Origin: JAGVSR01 sp963742405
GTDB lineage: Bacteria; Pseudomonadota; Alphaproteobacteria; Rhizobiales; Hyphomicrobiaceae
Length of the DNA: 64,000 nt
Assembly (NCBI GenBank): GCA_963742405.1
Contig: CAVUMB010000005.1
Location: forward strand, 638,720-702,719
Reading direction: 5' to 3'
The notes under the pieces were generated by a model. That model was not told the DNA's origin. It was given only the letters and a program-made list of their open reading frames with translations, and did no database searches. The stretch's first letter is position 1. Every line of letters begins with the position of its first letter. Below, piece after piece: positions 34,735 through 43,367 of this stretch. The position numbers and the translations under genes were made by a program.

Positions 34735-35326
34735 ATGAAATTAATCAACCTGATCGCTATCGCCGGCCTGACGGCCACCGCCGCCGTGGCGCAGGAACCC
34801 ACCTATCAGAAGGACCCCGGCGCCACCAACCGCACCGGCACCGGCGAAGCTCAGCCGGCAAATGCGAAAGCCAGCAAGGCGACGCAAGAGTTCACAATGA
34901 ACGCTGCATCGGGAAATATGCTCGAAGTGGAAACGAGCCGCATCGCTCTGCAAAAATCACAAAATCAGGACGTGAAATCTTTCGCGCAGATGATGGTCGA
35001 CGATCACACGAAGGTCGGCGAACAGATGAAATCGACGCTGCAGACCGCCGGTCTCCCCGCACCTGCAGATAAATTGACACCGAAGCACAAGGATATGGTC
35101 GACAAGCTCAATCAAGCCCCAGTCGGCAAGTTCGACAGTCAGTATGTAGCGGTCCAGATCAAAGCGCACGACGAAGCCATCAATCTGTTTTCGCGCTACG
35201 CAAAGAGCGGCGACAACAAAGAACTCCAACAGTTCGCTGCCGAACACGTTGCCATCTCTTGAGAAGCACCAGACGATGATCGAGGACCTGAAATCGAAGG
35301 TCGTCGGCGGCAGCGCCACCCAGTAA
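34735..35326 (+). CDS. DUF4142 family secreted protein (frameshifted near the end)
   Basis: About 196 aa when repaired. A signal peptide (LIAIAGLTATAAVAQEP) precedes a Thr/Gly-rich linker and a DUF4142 helical domain: EFTMNAASGNMLEVETSRIAL, VKSFAQMMVDDHTKVGEQM, and HDEAINLFSRYAKSG. The printed frame stops at 35260-35262 after AAEHVAIS. Deleting one base near 35250 gives EHLPSLEKHQTMIEDLKSKVVGG and a stop at 35324-35326, as expected of the family. The fold is a four-helix ferritin-like bundle in related proteins. A perfect EcfG promoter upstream and a terminator downstream mark it as a single stress gene. Confidence 0.82.
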
Positions 35327-35347
35327 CCCATTCGATTAAACAGAAAG

Positions 35348-35383
35348 TGGCTCGACCAGCACAGGCTGATCGAGCCATTTTTT
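35348..35383 (+). terminator. rho-independent terminator
   Basis: TGGCTCGA at 35348-35355 pairs with TCGAGCCA at 35370-35377, with an inner CAGC/GCTG extension, followed by six T. It terminates the DUF4142 transcript. Confidence 0.8.
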
Positions 35384-36417
35384 AAGTCCCGGAATGAGAA
35401 CACTGCGAGCTGAACGATCCGACTGACCGACCTACGACTTCGATCGCGACTTGACGGAAGATATGTCCCGCTTTCGCCGTGCACCGGTCACGCTCGTGCC
35501 GGCGACCTTCCCAGACTGTGAAATCGTCAACAAACGTCCGCCGCTCTTCCATCAGCCACGACCGGAACGCCTGCGCCGGTTTTGACAGCCGCGCCCCGCG
35601 TGGCATGCACGAAGTAATAACCCGCCGGCGTGATGGCGATGTCGAACGGCCTCACGAGGCGACCCGCCATCAAGGCATCACCGGCTTGCACATCGTCCGC
35701 CAGCGCAATGCCGCTACCGGACTCGGCCGCGGCAATCGCCATCTCGCCACGCACTTGCGTTCCACCGAGCGCGGCCGGCACCGTCACGCCCGCTGCCGCA
35801 AACCAGCCTAACCAGTAATCGTGCCGGTCTTCGCGGATGAGGGGTGCGTCGGTCAATCCTTCCGGCCCGACGATCTCCGCTCCGGCCCACATTTTCGGGC
35901 TGCAGACTGGCCCGATACGCGCGTCAAACAGCAACTCGGCCGCGACGCCTTTCCAATCACCACCGCCATAGCGAACGCCGATGTCCGCTTCACCCTTGGA
36001 GTAATCGACGAGTTTGTATTCGGATCGATGACGAGTTCGATATCAGGGTGCGCGCCAAGAAACCTCTTGAGACGCGGGACCAGCCACAGCGCGGCAAACG
36101 CCACGTCACAGGAAACAACGAGCTGCTTCGACTTGCCCGGCAGATCGAAACGATCGACGGCGGCGGCGAGCCGATCGAACGCGTCGGTCAAATCGGCAGC
36201 GAACGCGCACCCCTCGTTCGTCAGTGTCACGCCCCGCCCCGTCCGGTGAAATAGCTTGGCGCCGAGCCAGGATTTCCAGTTCGCGAACGTGCCGGCTGAT
36301 CGCCGCCTGCGCGACGTTGAGTTCAACCGACGCCAGCGTCAGGCTACCGTTGCGTGCGGCCGCCTCGAACGCCCGCAATGCATTCAGCGATGGAAGCCTT
36401 CGCACCATGGAACTCAC
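35382..36417 (-). pseudogene. LysR-family transcriptional regulator, GcvA-like, with three frameshifts
   Basis: Begins at 36417 with a winged-helix DNA-binding domain (SLNALRAFEAAARNGSL, AAISRHVRELEI). The frame shifts at the GG at 36270-36271 and continues as WLGAKLFHRTGRGVTLTNEG and WLVPRLKRFLGAHPDIEL. It shifts again near 36009 to VDYSKGEADIGVRYGGGDW and EMAIAAAESGSGIALADD, and again at the GG at 35602-35603 to RGARLSKPAQAFRSWLMEE. Joined, the pieces make a full LysR regulator with a GcvA-like effector domain. Each break is one base, two of them in GG runs, so this is probably a damaged sequence rather than an old relic. The final tail is uncertain. Confidence 0.75.
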
Positions 36418-36507
36418 AACTTCTTGTTATGGGCACATCCTAGCAATGCTGTTTGTTCATAGTCAAAAACACGCGCAACGTCTCGCATGCCAACGGGAGA
36501 CGTCACC

Positions 36508-36636
36508 ATGTTCCACGCAATCGAAATGCTCGTCGAGACGATCGAGCGACTGTTGTTTCGCCGGGAACGCGGCTCACCATCGAACAGTGACGATGAGCCG
36601 GTCCTATCAGTCGCGCTTAGCGCTCGAACCGCTTGA
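36508..36636 (+). CDS. possible small protein, 42 aa
   Basis: An ATG at 36508 preceded by GGGAGACGTCACC opens a 42-codon frame: an amphipathic helix (FHAIEMLVETIERLLFRRER) followed by an acidic tail. It lies next to the LysR gene on the opposite strand, and its 3' end overlaps the last 20 bases of ettA. The amphipathic N-terminus and ribosome-binding site are the only support. No family recognised. Confidence 0.4.
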   Translation: MFHAIEMLVETIERLLFRRERGSPSNSDDEPVLSVALSARTA

Positions 36637-38278
36637 ATTTGATGCGATGCGGTTCGACGGCGGCGTCGCCGAGGCGGCGTTTTTTATCGTCTTCATAGGC
36701 TTCGAAGTTGCCTTCGAACCACTCGACATGGCTATCGCCTTCGAAAGCCAGAATGTGTGTCGCGAGGCGATCGAGGAAGAAGCGATCGTGTGAGATCACC
36801 ACCGCGCAACCGGGAAAGTCTTCCAGTGCCGATTCCAGCGCGCCCAGCGTCTCGGTATCCAGATCGTTCGTCGGTTCGTCGAGAAGGAGCAGGTTGCCGC
36901 CCTCTTTTAACATCTTGGCCAGGTGCACGCGGTTGCGCTCTCCGCCGGAGAGAAGACCGACTTTCTTTTGCTGGTCCGGCCCCTTGAAGTTGAACCAACC
37001 GCAATAAGCCCGGCTTGGTATCTCGCGCTTGTCGCCATACTTCATGATGTCGAGGCCGCCCGAGATCTCCTCCCAGACAGTTTTGCTGTCGTCCAGGTGA
37101 TCACGGCTTTGATCGACATACGACAGCTTGACGGTCGGCCCGAGCTTGATCGAACCGGTGTCGGGCTGCTCCTTGCCCGTCAGCATCTTGAACAGGGTCG
37201 TCTTGCCGGCGCCGTTCGGGCCGATGACCCCGACAATTCCGCCGGGCGGAAGCTTGAACGACAAGTCATCGATCAGCAGCCGATCTCCGAACGCCTTCGT
37301 GAGATTGTCCACCTCCACGACCATGTCGCCGAGCCGTGGCCCTTCTGCGATCGAGAAGGTGGCCTTGCCTGTCTCCTCGCGCCCCGACTGCTCCACGAGC
37401 TTGTTGAAATTCGTGATACGCGCTTTCGACTTGGCCTGACGCGCCTTGGGTGAGGATCGGATCCACTCGAGTTCGCGCGAGATCGCCTTCTGTCGGCCCT
37501 CCTCAGCCGCCTTCTCCGCTTCCTGCCGTTTGGCCTTCTGCTCAAGCCAGCTTGAGTAGTTGCCCTTGTAGGGCACACCTTGGCCGCGATCGAGTTCGAG
37601 CGTCCAGTCGGTGAGGTTGTCGAGGAAGTAGCGGTCATGCGTGACGAGGATGACGCATCCTGTGTAGTCCTTCAGGAAGCGTTCCAGCCACGCGACGGAT
37701 TCCGCGTCGAGATGGTTCGTAGGCTCGTCGAGCAGCAGAATGTCCGGCTTCGACAGCAGCAGCCGCGTCAGCGCGACACGCCGCTTTTCGCCGCCCGAAA
37801 GTTTCGTCACCGCCGCGTCCCCCGGCGGACACCGCAAGGCATCGAGCGCCTGCTCGACCTGCGTATCGAGATCCCACAGGTTCATGGCGTCGATCTGATC
37901 TTGCAGCGCCGTCATCTCGTCGGCCGTCTCGTCCGTGTAATTGGCCGCGATTTCATTGTATCGATCGAGGATCGCCTTCTTCTCGGCCACGCCCTCCATG
38001 GCGTTGCCGAGCACGTCCTTGCTCGTATCGAGATCCGGCTCCTGCGGCAGGTAGCCGACTTTGACGCCGTCCGCAGCCCTTGCCTCGCCGACGAAATCAT
38101 CCGTTACGCCGGCCATGATCTTCAACAGCGTCGACTTGCCCGCTCCGTTGAGGCCGACGACGCCGATCTTGGCCCCCGGCAGAAACGACAGCGAAATGTC
38201 CTTCAAAACCTGTTTGCCGCCGGGGTACGATTTGGACAGCTTGTGCATGTGGTAGACGTACTGATGGGCCGCAGCCAT
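36617..38278 (-). CDS. ettA: energy-dependent translational throttle protein EttA (ABC-F)
   Basis: A 553-aa ABC-F ATPase that binds the ribosomal E site and gates translation elongation according to energy state. Two ABC cassettes are seen: Walker A GLNGAGKST near residue 40 and GPNGAGKTT near residue 355, each with an LSGGE signature (VTKLSGGEKRRVAL, VGLLSGGERNRVHL) and Walker B (ILLLDEPTNHLDAES, LLLLDEPTNDLDTET). The linker PtIM region lies between them. Length and the N-terminal YVYHMHKLSKSYPGGK fit EttA specifically. The start at 38278 begins MAAAHQ; longer starts lack homology. Confidence 0.96.
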   Translation of the reverse strand: MAAAHQYVYHMHKLSKSYPGGKQVLKDISLSFLPGAKIGVVGLNGAGKSTLLKIMAGVTDDFVGEARAADGVKVGYLPQEPDLDTSKDVLGNAMEGVAEKKAILDRYNEIAANYTDETADEMTALQDQIDAMNLWDLDTQVEQALDALRCPPGDAAVTKLSGGEKRRVALTRLLLSKPDILLLDEPTNHLDAESVAWLERFLKDYTGCVILVTHDRYFLDNLTDWTLELDRGQGVPYKGNYSSWLEQKAKRQEAEKAAEEGRQKAISRELEWIRSSPKARQAKSKARITNFNKLVEQSGREETGKATFSIAEGPRLGDMVVEVDNLTKAFGDRLLIDDLSFKLPPGGIVGVIGPNGAGKTTLFKMLTGKEQPDTGSIKLGPTVKLSYVDQSRDHLDDSKTVWEEISGGLDIMKYGDKREIPSRAYCGWFNFKGPDQQKKVGLLSGGERNRVHLAKMLKEGGNLLLLDEPTNDLDTETLGALESALEDFPGCAVVISHDRFFLDRLATHILAFEGDSHVEWFEGNFEAYEDDKKRRLGDAAVEPHRIKFKRFER

Positions 38279-38372
38279 GGAAGGCGCCTCTTTGCTGGGT
38301 TCGCGCTGATTGGAATTGGTGTGCTTTCTAGCCGAACCCGCGACCGGGCTCAACAGACAGGGAGCCGCTGCA

Positions 38373-39068
38373 TCAGCCGAGGTTCGATACGCCCGTGAAG
38401 AAGTAGCGGCCAAGGCCGATCGTAAATATGAACACGCCCCAGATCGTATGTTCGAGGAACACTGCCCAGAACGATCGTGTTTCCGCGTAGCGCGCGGCAA
38501 ACAGGCACCCGCCGAACACAGTGGCGATGACCGCAAACGGTTGCCCGATCACGATATGTCCGAAGCCGAACAGAAGTCCGTTAAGAGCGATTGCCAGGCC
38601 CTGGCGATCTGCGAACAACGGCCCGTATCGGTGAAAGTAGAACGTTCGGTAGACGAACTCCTGCGTGGCGACCGAGAAAAACGGATAAGCGAGCACCACA
38701 AGGAGCCAAAGCTCGGGACGGTTGCGCGGAAATTCAAAGAGCCAATCGGGATGCGTGTCCTTGAGCCACGCAAAGACCCCGAGGCCGCCCACGGCGAAGA
38801 CGGCCAGAATGGACAACAGCGTTCGCCAGCCAAAGCCGCGCCCAAGCTCCTTTTTCAACGCGAACGTGGGATCGAGCGCCAGAATTCCGACCACCACGAC
38901 GAGCACCGGAATGAGCGCGACAAAGAGCGGGACGCGCGCTTCGTGCACCGCCCAATCCATGGCGAGGGGAGCGGCGATGAAAAGCAAAGACAGTTCCGCC
39001 ACGAGCCAAACCCGGCGCGGCCCGGTCAGCTCCAGCTGCCTCAGCGTTCCACCCGCCGCGACCGGCAC
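38373..39068 (-). CDS. CPBP family intramembrane protease-like protein
   Basis: A 231-aa membrane protein of the CPBP (Abi/Rce1-like) family with about seven hydrophobic segments. Motif 1 is ATQEFVYRTFYFHRYG, where the usual EExxxR reads QEFVYR. Motif 2 is LFGFGHIVIG and motif 3 is FLEHTIWGVFIF. The first glutamate is a glutamine here, a variant also seen in other members, so catalysis is uncertain. The GTG start at 39068 is 4 nt after the ypfJ stop, implying co-transcription. Role unknown; bacterial members process or protect against bacteriocins or act on membrane substrates. Confidence 0.82.
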   Translation of the reverse strand: MPVAAGGTLRQLELTGPRRVWLVAELSLLFIAAPLAMDWAVHEARVPLFVALIPVLVVVVGILALDPTFALKKELGRGFGWRTLLSILAVFAVGGLGVFAWLKDTHPDWLFEFPRNRPELWLLVVLAYPFFSVATQEFVYRTFYFHRYGPLFADRQGLAIALNGLLFGFGHIVIGQPFAVIATVFGGCLFAARYAETRSFWAVFLEHTIWGVFIFTIGLGRYFFTGVSNLG

Positions 39069-39072
39069 GCGC

Positions 39073-40029
39073 TTAGAGATCGTCGGTGTTGAAGGTATCG
39101 CAGGCTTGCATCTTGCCCGACTTGTAGCCGTTGGTGAACCAGCGCATGCGCTGTTCGGCCGATCCATGCGTGAACGCGTCGGGCACAACGTGACCCTGTG
39201 TCTTCTTCTGGATCATATCGTCGCCGATGGCGTTCGCCGCCCGCAGACCTTCCTCGATATCGCCCTGCTCCAACCGGTTGTTGAGCTGATGATTTAAGTT
39301 CGCCCAAACTCCAGCGAGGCAATCGGCCTGCAACTCCATGCGAACCTGGATGGCGTTGGACTCACGTTCGTTCATGCGCTGTTTCAAGTCTTGGACCTTC
39401 TCCGCAATGCCGAGCAGCAGCTGAACATGATGCCCAACCTCGTGCGCCACGACATACGCCTGCGCAAAGTCCCCCGGCGCATTGAAGCGCCGCTTCAATT
39501 CGTCATAGAAAGCCAGGTCGATATAGATCTTCTGGTCGATTGGGCAATAGAACGGACCCATCTGCGTCTGCCCGACGCCGCACGCGGTCCGCGTGCCGCC
39601 CGAGAAGATGACGAGCTGCGGCTCTTTGTAATTCTCGCCGAAGCTCTGGAAGACTTTGTTCCAGACCTGCTCGGTATCGGCCAGAACGCGGCCGATAAAC
39701 ACCTTCATCTCATCGTTCGACGCGGTTGATGTGCGGCCCTCGCCAGGAAGACCCGGAATGTTCGGACCTGCGCTCGGACGTTGCGTTGTCTCCTGCTGCG
39801 GAAGCTGAATGTTGGGGAAGTTGGCACCGCCCCCGCCGGTCAGGATGTCGAGCGGATTGATCCCGAACAGCAGCATGATGGCACCGATGATGAGGAGCGA
39901 CGTCAGGCTCATCCCACCGCGTCCGCCGATCGGGATCTGAAATCCGCCGGGCATGCCGCCGAAACCGCCGCCCTGGCCGCGACGATCCTCGACGTTCTTG
40001 CTTTCCTGATCTTTGTCGTCGTAGCGCAT
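39073..40029 (-). CDS. neutral zinc metallopeptidase, YpfJ/KPN_02809 family
   Basis: A 318-aa protein with a Gly-rich N-terminus, one transmembrane segment (LTSLLIIGAIMLLFGINPL) and a large extracytoplasmic zinc-peptidase domain. The catalytic motif VVAHEVGHHVQ is near residue 200, and MELQADCLAGVWA contains the downstream third ligand region. The conserved FYCPIDQKIYIDLAFYDEL strand precedes it, and the C-terminus carries a conserved THGSAEQRMRWFTNGY. The function of the family is not established. A minus-strand EcfG-like element lies about 170 bases upstream. Confidence 0.93.
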   Translation of the reverse strand: MRYDDKDQESKNVEDRRGQGGGFGGMPGGFQIPIGGRGGMSLTSLLIIGAIMLLFGINPLDILTGGGGANFPNIQLPQQETTQRPSAGPNIPGLPGEGRTSTASNDEMKVFIGRVLADTEQVWNKVFQSFGENYKEPQLVIFSGGTRTACGVGQTQMGPFYCPIDQKIYIDLAFYDELKRRFNAPGDFAQAYVVAHEVGHHVQLLLGIAEKVQDLKQRMNERESNAIQVRMELQADCLAGVWANLNHQLNNRLEQGDIEEGLRAANAIGDDMIQKKTQGHVVPDAFTHGSAEQRMRWFTNGYKSGKMQACDTFNTDDL

Positions 40030-40196
40030 GCGCTGCCTCTGTCTCTCGGCCGGTGTGCGGCTTGGTCGACACATCCATACTTTGCCGCGCCGCCTTAGTA
40101 AACGCAGGGCTTCGAGCCGAGCGCGGCGCAGGCGAGTTCGTCAATCGAACGGCGCGTGGTGGGAGCATGTCAATGCGCTGCCACCATGAATGCGAC

Positions 40197-40222
40197 AACG
40201 GCGAACGGATCGACCGTGTTCC
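40197..40222 (-). promoter_or_regulatory. EcfG-like promoter, minus strand
   Basis: On the minus strand GGAAC (40222-40218) and CGTT (40200-40197) are separated by 17 bases, within the accepted EcfG spacing. It would fire toward ypfJ, starting about 165 bases upstream. A chance match is more likely here than for the four plus-strand sites because it is further from the gene. Confidence 0.4.
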
Positions 40223-40311
40223 GCCTTCGCCGAGCCCACATGCGGTATGCTATTGTTTTCCTCGATCGCTGCCAGTCATGCAGCGCACGTGCCGGGGGAG
40301 TCAACAGCGCC

Positions 40312-40515
40312 ATGTTCAACCGACCATTTCTGCCGTTCCGCGTTCGCCCAGTGCGGGAGGTCAAGGTGCGCCCGTCCGCACCGCAGGCAGCCGACATCCT
40401 CGCGGCCGTGGACACCTTGAAGCCGGTGGCCGTAAAAGCCGAACGCCGATCCATGCGGGCAACGCCGGTCATTGGCGGTGGCCGCGGCCGGCCAAACGCA
40501 ACGTCGGAGGACTAG
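40312..40515 (+). CDS. possible small basic protein, 67 aa
   Basis: An ATG at 40312, with GGGGGAG about 12 bases upstream, opens a frame for a basic protein (FNRPFLPFRVRPVREVKVRP at the start, RRSMRATPVIGGGRGRP near the end). No domain, signal peptide or membrane segment is seen. It lies in a 580-bp gap between ypfJ and the cysteine-peptidase-like gene. Only the ribosome-binding site supports it. Confidence 0.35.
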   Translation: MFNRPFLPFRVRPVREVKVRPSAPQAADILAAVDTLKPVAVKAERRSMRATPVIGGGRGRPNATSED

Positions 40516-40606
40516 CCGGTCGCCAGTGCGCCGTTAACACTTTGTCAACCAACTGCGGTTGAAGCTCCAAGGGTCATATCTTAATGATTTGCCCGCGAGG
40601 CCGGCC

Positions 40607-41104
40607 GTGGACGACCTGGAACCGACCCGAAAGCTGACGTCCTCTCTCAACGACGTCACCAACGACACCGGCCGCGTCGCGTTCTGCGGCCCCTATGTCA
40701 TTTCCGCCGTCACCGGCTATCCCGTGAGCAAGGTCGAGCGCGCCATCAATGCCTACCGGGACCTGCCGCCGGACCTGAAACACCGCGTCAAGGGCACCTA
40801 CGCCGACGAGGTCGAGGCCGCGCTCGCGATCTACGGCTACGCGATGACGCTGAAGGAGAGCTTCACGCACCTGGAGCGCAAGAAACGCCCGAGCGTGTGG
40901 ACGTGGATGCAGAAACCACGCAACGCCTGGTCGCACTACATCCTGGCCATTCACAAAGGCAAGGAAGGCCACTGGATCCTGATCAAGGGCGTCAAGATGT
41001 GCGACACCTTCACGGAAGGTCAGTGGACCTTTGTCTGCGACGGCCCCCACCGCGGCTGCCGCATCATGGAAATTTTCGAGGTCAAGCGCGCGATCGATTG
41101 CTGA
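40607..41104 (+). CDS. putative C39/papain-like cysteine peptidase fold protein
   Basis: About 165 aa from a GTG at 40607 (GCGAGG ribosome-binding site); a TTG at 40559 is also possible. Near the N-terminus FCGPYVISAVTGYPVSKV places a cysteine at the start of a helix, as in C39-like peptidases. YADEVEAALAIYGYAM follows. In the second half HYILAIHKGKEGHWILIKG gives a strand with candidate histidines, then CDTFTEGQW. The order Cys then His fits a papain-like fold, but no enzyme function is known to me. No signal peptide. A terminator follows. Confidence 0.6.
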   Translation: MDDLEPTRKLTSSLNDVTNDTGRVAFCGPYVISAVTGYPVSKVERAINAYRDLPPDLKHRVKGTYADEVEAALAIYGYAMTLKESFTHLERKKRPSVWTWMQKPRNAWSHYILAIHKGKEGHWILIKGVKMCDTFTEGQWTFVCDGPHRGCRIMEIFEVKRAIDC

Positions 41105-41166
41105 CCGCGTTCGCGGGCCAACACTCGCCCGCTTTCGCGCGCGCATCACTCCCACCGCGAACAGCA

Positions 41167-41196
41167 GAAAGGCCGCCCGGTGAGGAGCGGCCTTTC
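41167..41196. terminator. terminator hairpin between convergent genes
   Basis: GAAAGGCCGC at 41167-41176 pairs with GCGGCCTTTC at 41187-41196 around a 10-base loop. It lies between the cysteine-peptidase-like gene and the convergent porin. Confidence 0.65.
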
Positions 41197-41224
41197 CAAA
41201 TTTAGGTCGTGTGACGTGATCAGC

Positions 41225-42588
41225 TTAGAAGTTGATCAGACCGCCGACGCCCACGTACTGGAAGTCTTCGACCGCCATACCCGGCACCAGTCGTTCGACC
41301 GTAGTGTCCAGAGACATATGCCGATACTTGACCCATACCGACATGGCGGCCGCGTCAACTTCCTGCACGATACCACCGCCCCAAAGTTGCATGTCGTCTA
41401 TGTCGACAGTGCCATTCGCCCGTGACAGCTGCACCACCCAGAGTGTCGGTAATTCCGACGTCTGTCGCGGTACCATCTGCGTTCATGTACTCACCGTAGA
41501 ATACGGTGTGACCAAGGGCGGACAAGCGCGAGCGAAGACCAACCTTACCGTACCAGGTTTCGGCGTCCGGAATAGCCGGCTGACGGTATCGTTCTGCATG
41601 TTTCCATAGGCACCGTAAGCGAACAGACCTGTCGGAACGTGCATAACGAAAGCGCCGGCCTGGAAGTACTGGCATGCGATCGCCGAGACTGTGGTATGCA
41701 CCGCACCAGTTAGTACGTAGCTCGTCCGTAGTTGACTTCGTTATAGGCGGCGGCAGCAGCCACCTTGAAGCCACCCCATTCACCGGCATAGCGAACGGCG
41801 ACATCCCACATATCGTCTTCGCCCCACGAGGCGCTGGCCGAGAAGCCGCCGAAGGTGGGCGTGTCGTAGCGGACCACGTTCTGCGTCAGACCGTTGCAGT
41901 CACCCCAAGCGCCACCCATGCTGGCGCAGCCGCCCGCAGCGCCGCCCCAAACCGACTGGCGAGATTACCTCCATTGCGATCGTCCGAACGAAGAAAGCTG
42001 TTGACGTCGAACGCCACCCAGTTGGCGGGAACGAGCGAGCCCGAACCGTCAACGAGGATCGCGGTGTTGTCCGAAGCCTGCGACTGCTTGCCGACGCGAC
42101 ACCTTGCCGAGCTGGTCGGACTTGACGAACCAGTAGGACTGCAGCACCTGGATGCCGCCGATTCCGCAGCGGCGTTGCCAGCTGATAGTAGAGCGGCAGG
42201 ACCATTCGGCGTGTTCTGGTTCGTCGTCAAGACCGTCTGAGCCGATGGCTTCGATCTGCAGCACGTAACCAGCCGACCAGCCGGGCGAGATCTGAGCCGA
42301 GCCCGTGAACTTCACGTGGCTGCCCAGCGTCGTGCCGAGGTCGTGGACGTAGGTGTTGATCTCGACGCCGTCGTCCCAGAACGAGATCTGCTGACCGACC
42401 CAACCCGAGACCGTCAGAGACACCTTGCGGTTGCCCTTGCGGGCCGTCGTGGCTTCGAGTTCGGCGATACGCTCCTCGAGATCCGCGCAGCAATTCCCCC
42501 CAAGGTCTGCTGCCGACGCGCTGGTGATGGACATTCCGCTTGCGAGCAAGCCGGCCGCCACCAGTGCGTAGAGGTTGTGTTTCTTCAT
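41225..42588 (-). pseudogene. Porin_2-family outer membrane porin broken by at least five frameshifts
   Basis: The gene starts at 42588 with a signal peptide (YALVAAGLLASGMSITSASA), then CCADLEERIAELEATTARKG and VSLTVSGWVGQQISFWDDG, the usual start of an alphaproteobacterial porin. Further pieces are in other frames: NWVAFDVNSFLRSDDRNGG, VVRYDTPTFGGFSASASWGE, MWDVAVRYAGEWGGFKVAAA, PTGLFAYGAYGN and the C-terminal FQYVGVGGLINF with the terminal phenylalanine needed for outer-membrane assembly. Every piece of the barrel is present and in order, so the breaks are many single-base shifts in an otherwise complete gene. Type and order are secure; functionality is not. Confidence 0.85.
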
Positions 42589-43114
42589 TTACCTTCTCCC
42601 GTCTACTAACTTAAAGAACGGGCGCTTGACGCAACTGCTGCAAACTTCACGCAACGGACGTCACACGCTCAATCTCGACCAGCGGTCAAAGCCTCGCTCC
42701 GAATCACCGCTCAGGGCAGGATACTAAGCAGATCGATCCGCCCGTTTAAACGCCAAACTGCCATTCGACTGTGGATTCCGCCTCGGATGTTGCGCGATTG
42801 TCACGATTAATTTGGCGAGCCCTAAGTATCTGATTAGAATATGTAAAAAGACGATTTCAATACGAAGTCGCCTTGCCGTTCAATCGGCAAATTCGCTTTG
42901 CGCAACACTATCATAAGCACGTCAAACGACTGTCACATTGCACCTTTTCGCCCAGTCGACTGCCCTGCTCATCGTTGTCTCACGGCTTTCGTACGCAGCA
43001 CCACTAGCAATAACCCATTAACGACGTGCGCCATCTTTTTTTGCGCGGCACAACCCCGCCCGCCTTGTTGAAACTTGCAAGCTTACCGTAAGTTTGCTGC
43101 GGCGCAGCATCGTC
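42589..43114. other. AT-richer intergenic region without recognisable gene
   Basis: The leader of the porin and the distal part of the opgD/G leader. It is visibly richer in A and T than its surroundings, especially at 42780-42960, and would suit promoters or an sRNA, but no consensus, terminator or convincing frame was recognised. Confidence 0.5.
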
Positions 43115-43139
43115 GGAACCCGTTGAACCAGCATTCGTT
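43115..43139 (+). promoter_or_regulatory. EcfG (general stress sigma) promoter
   Basis: GGAAC at 43115-43119 and CGTT at 43136-43139 with a 16-base spacer. The first downstream gene on this strand is opgD/G, whose start is at 43368, giving a leader of about 220 bases. The match is exact, but the distance lowers confidence. Confidence 0.55.
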
Positions 43140-43367
43140 GTCTCGAAGGGTCCTCACCGGTCCGGCAATGTCGCCACAATTTTCGGGTAACAGACCGATG
43201 CTGACGATTTCCACCTGCGCCGGGGGGCCAGACTACCAAGGGACCAGACTTCGAAGTCTTAGAGCCGGACAAAACCACGCGATCAAGGGTCAGCCGGATC
43301 GGCGGGCATTACGGATCGCAGCGGGTTGGTCCTGCGTGCTCTTCTCGCATTCAACCCGACAGACAGC

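Noticed and set aside
37580..38398. A 272-codon plus-strand frame opposite ettA.
   Set aside because: Shadow of the ABC-F gene; composition mirrors the sense strand and no domain is seen.
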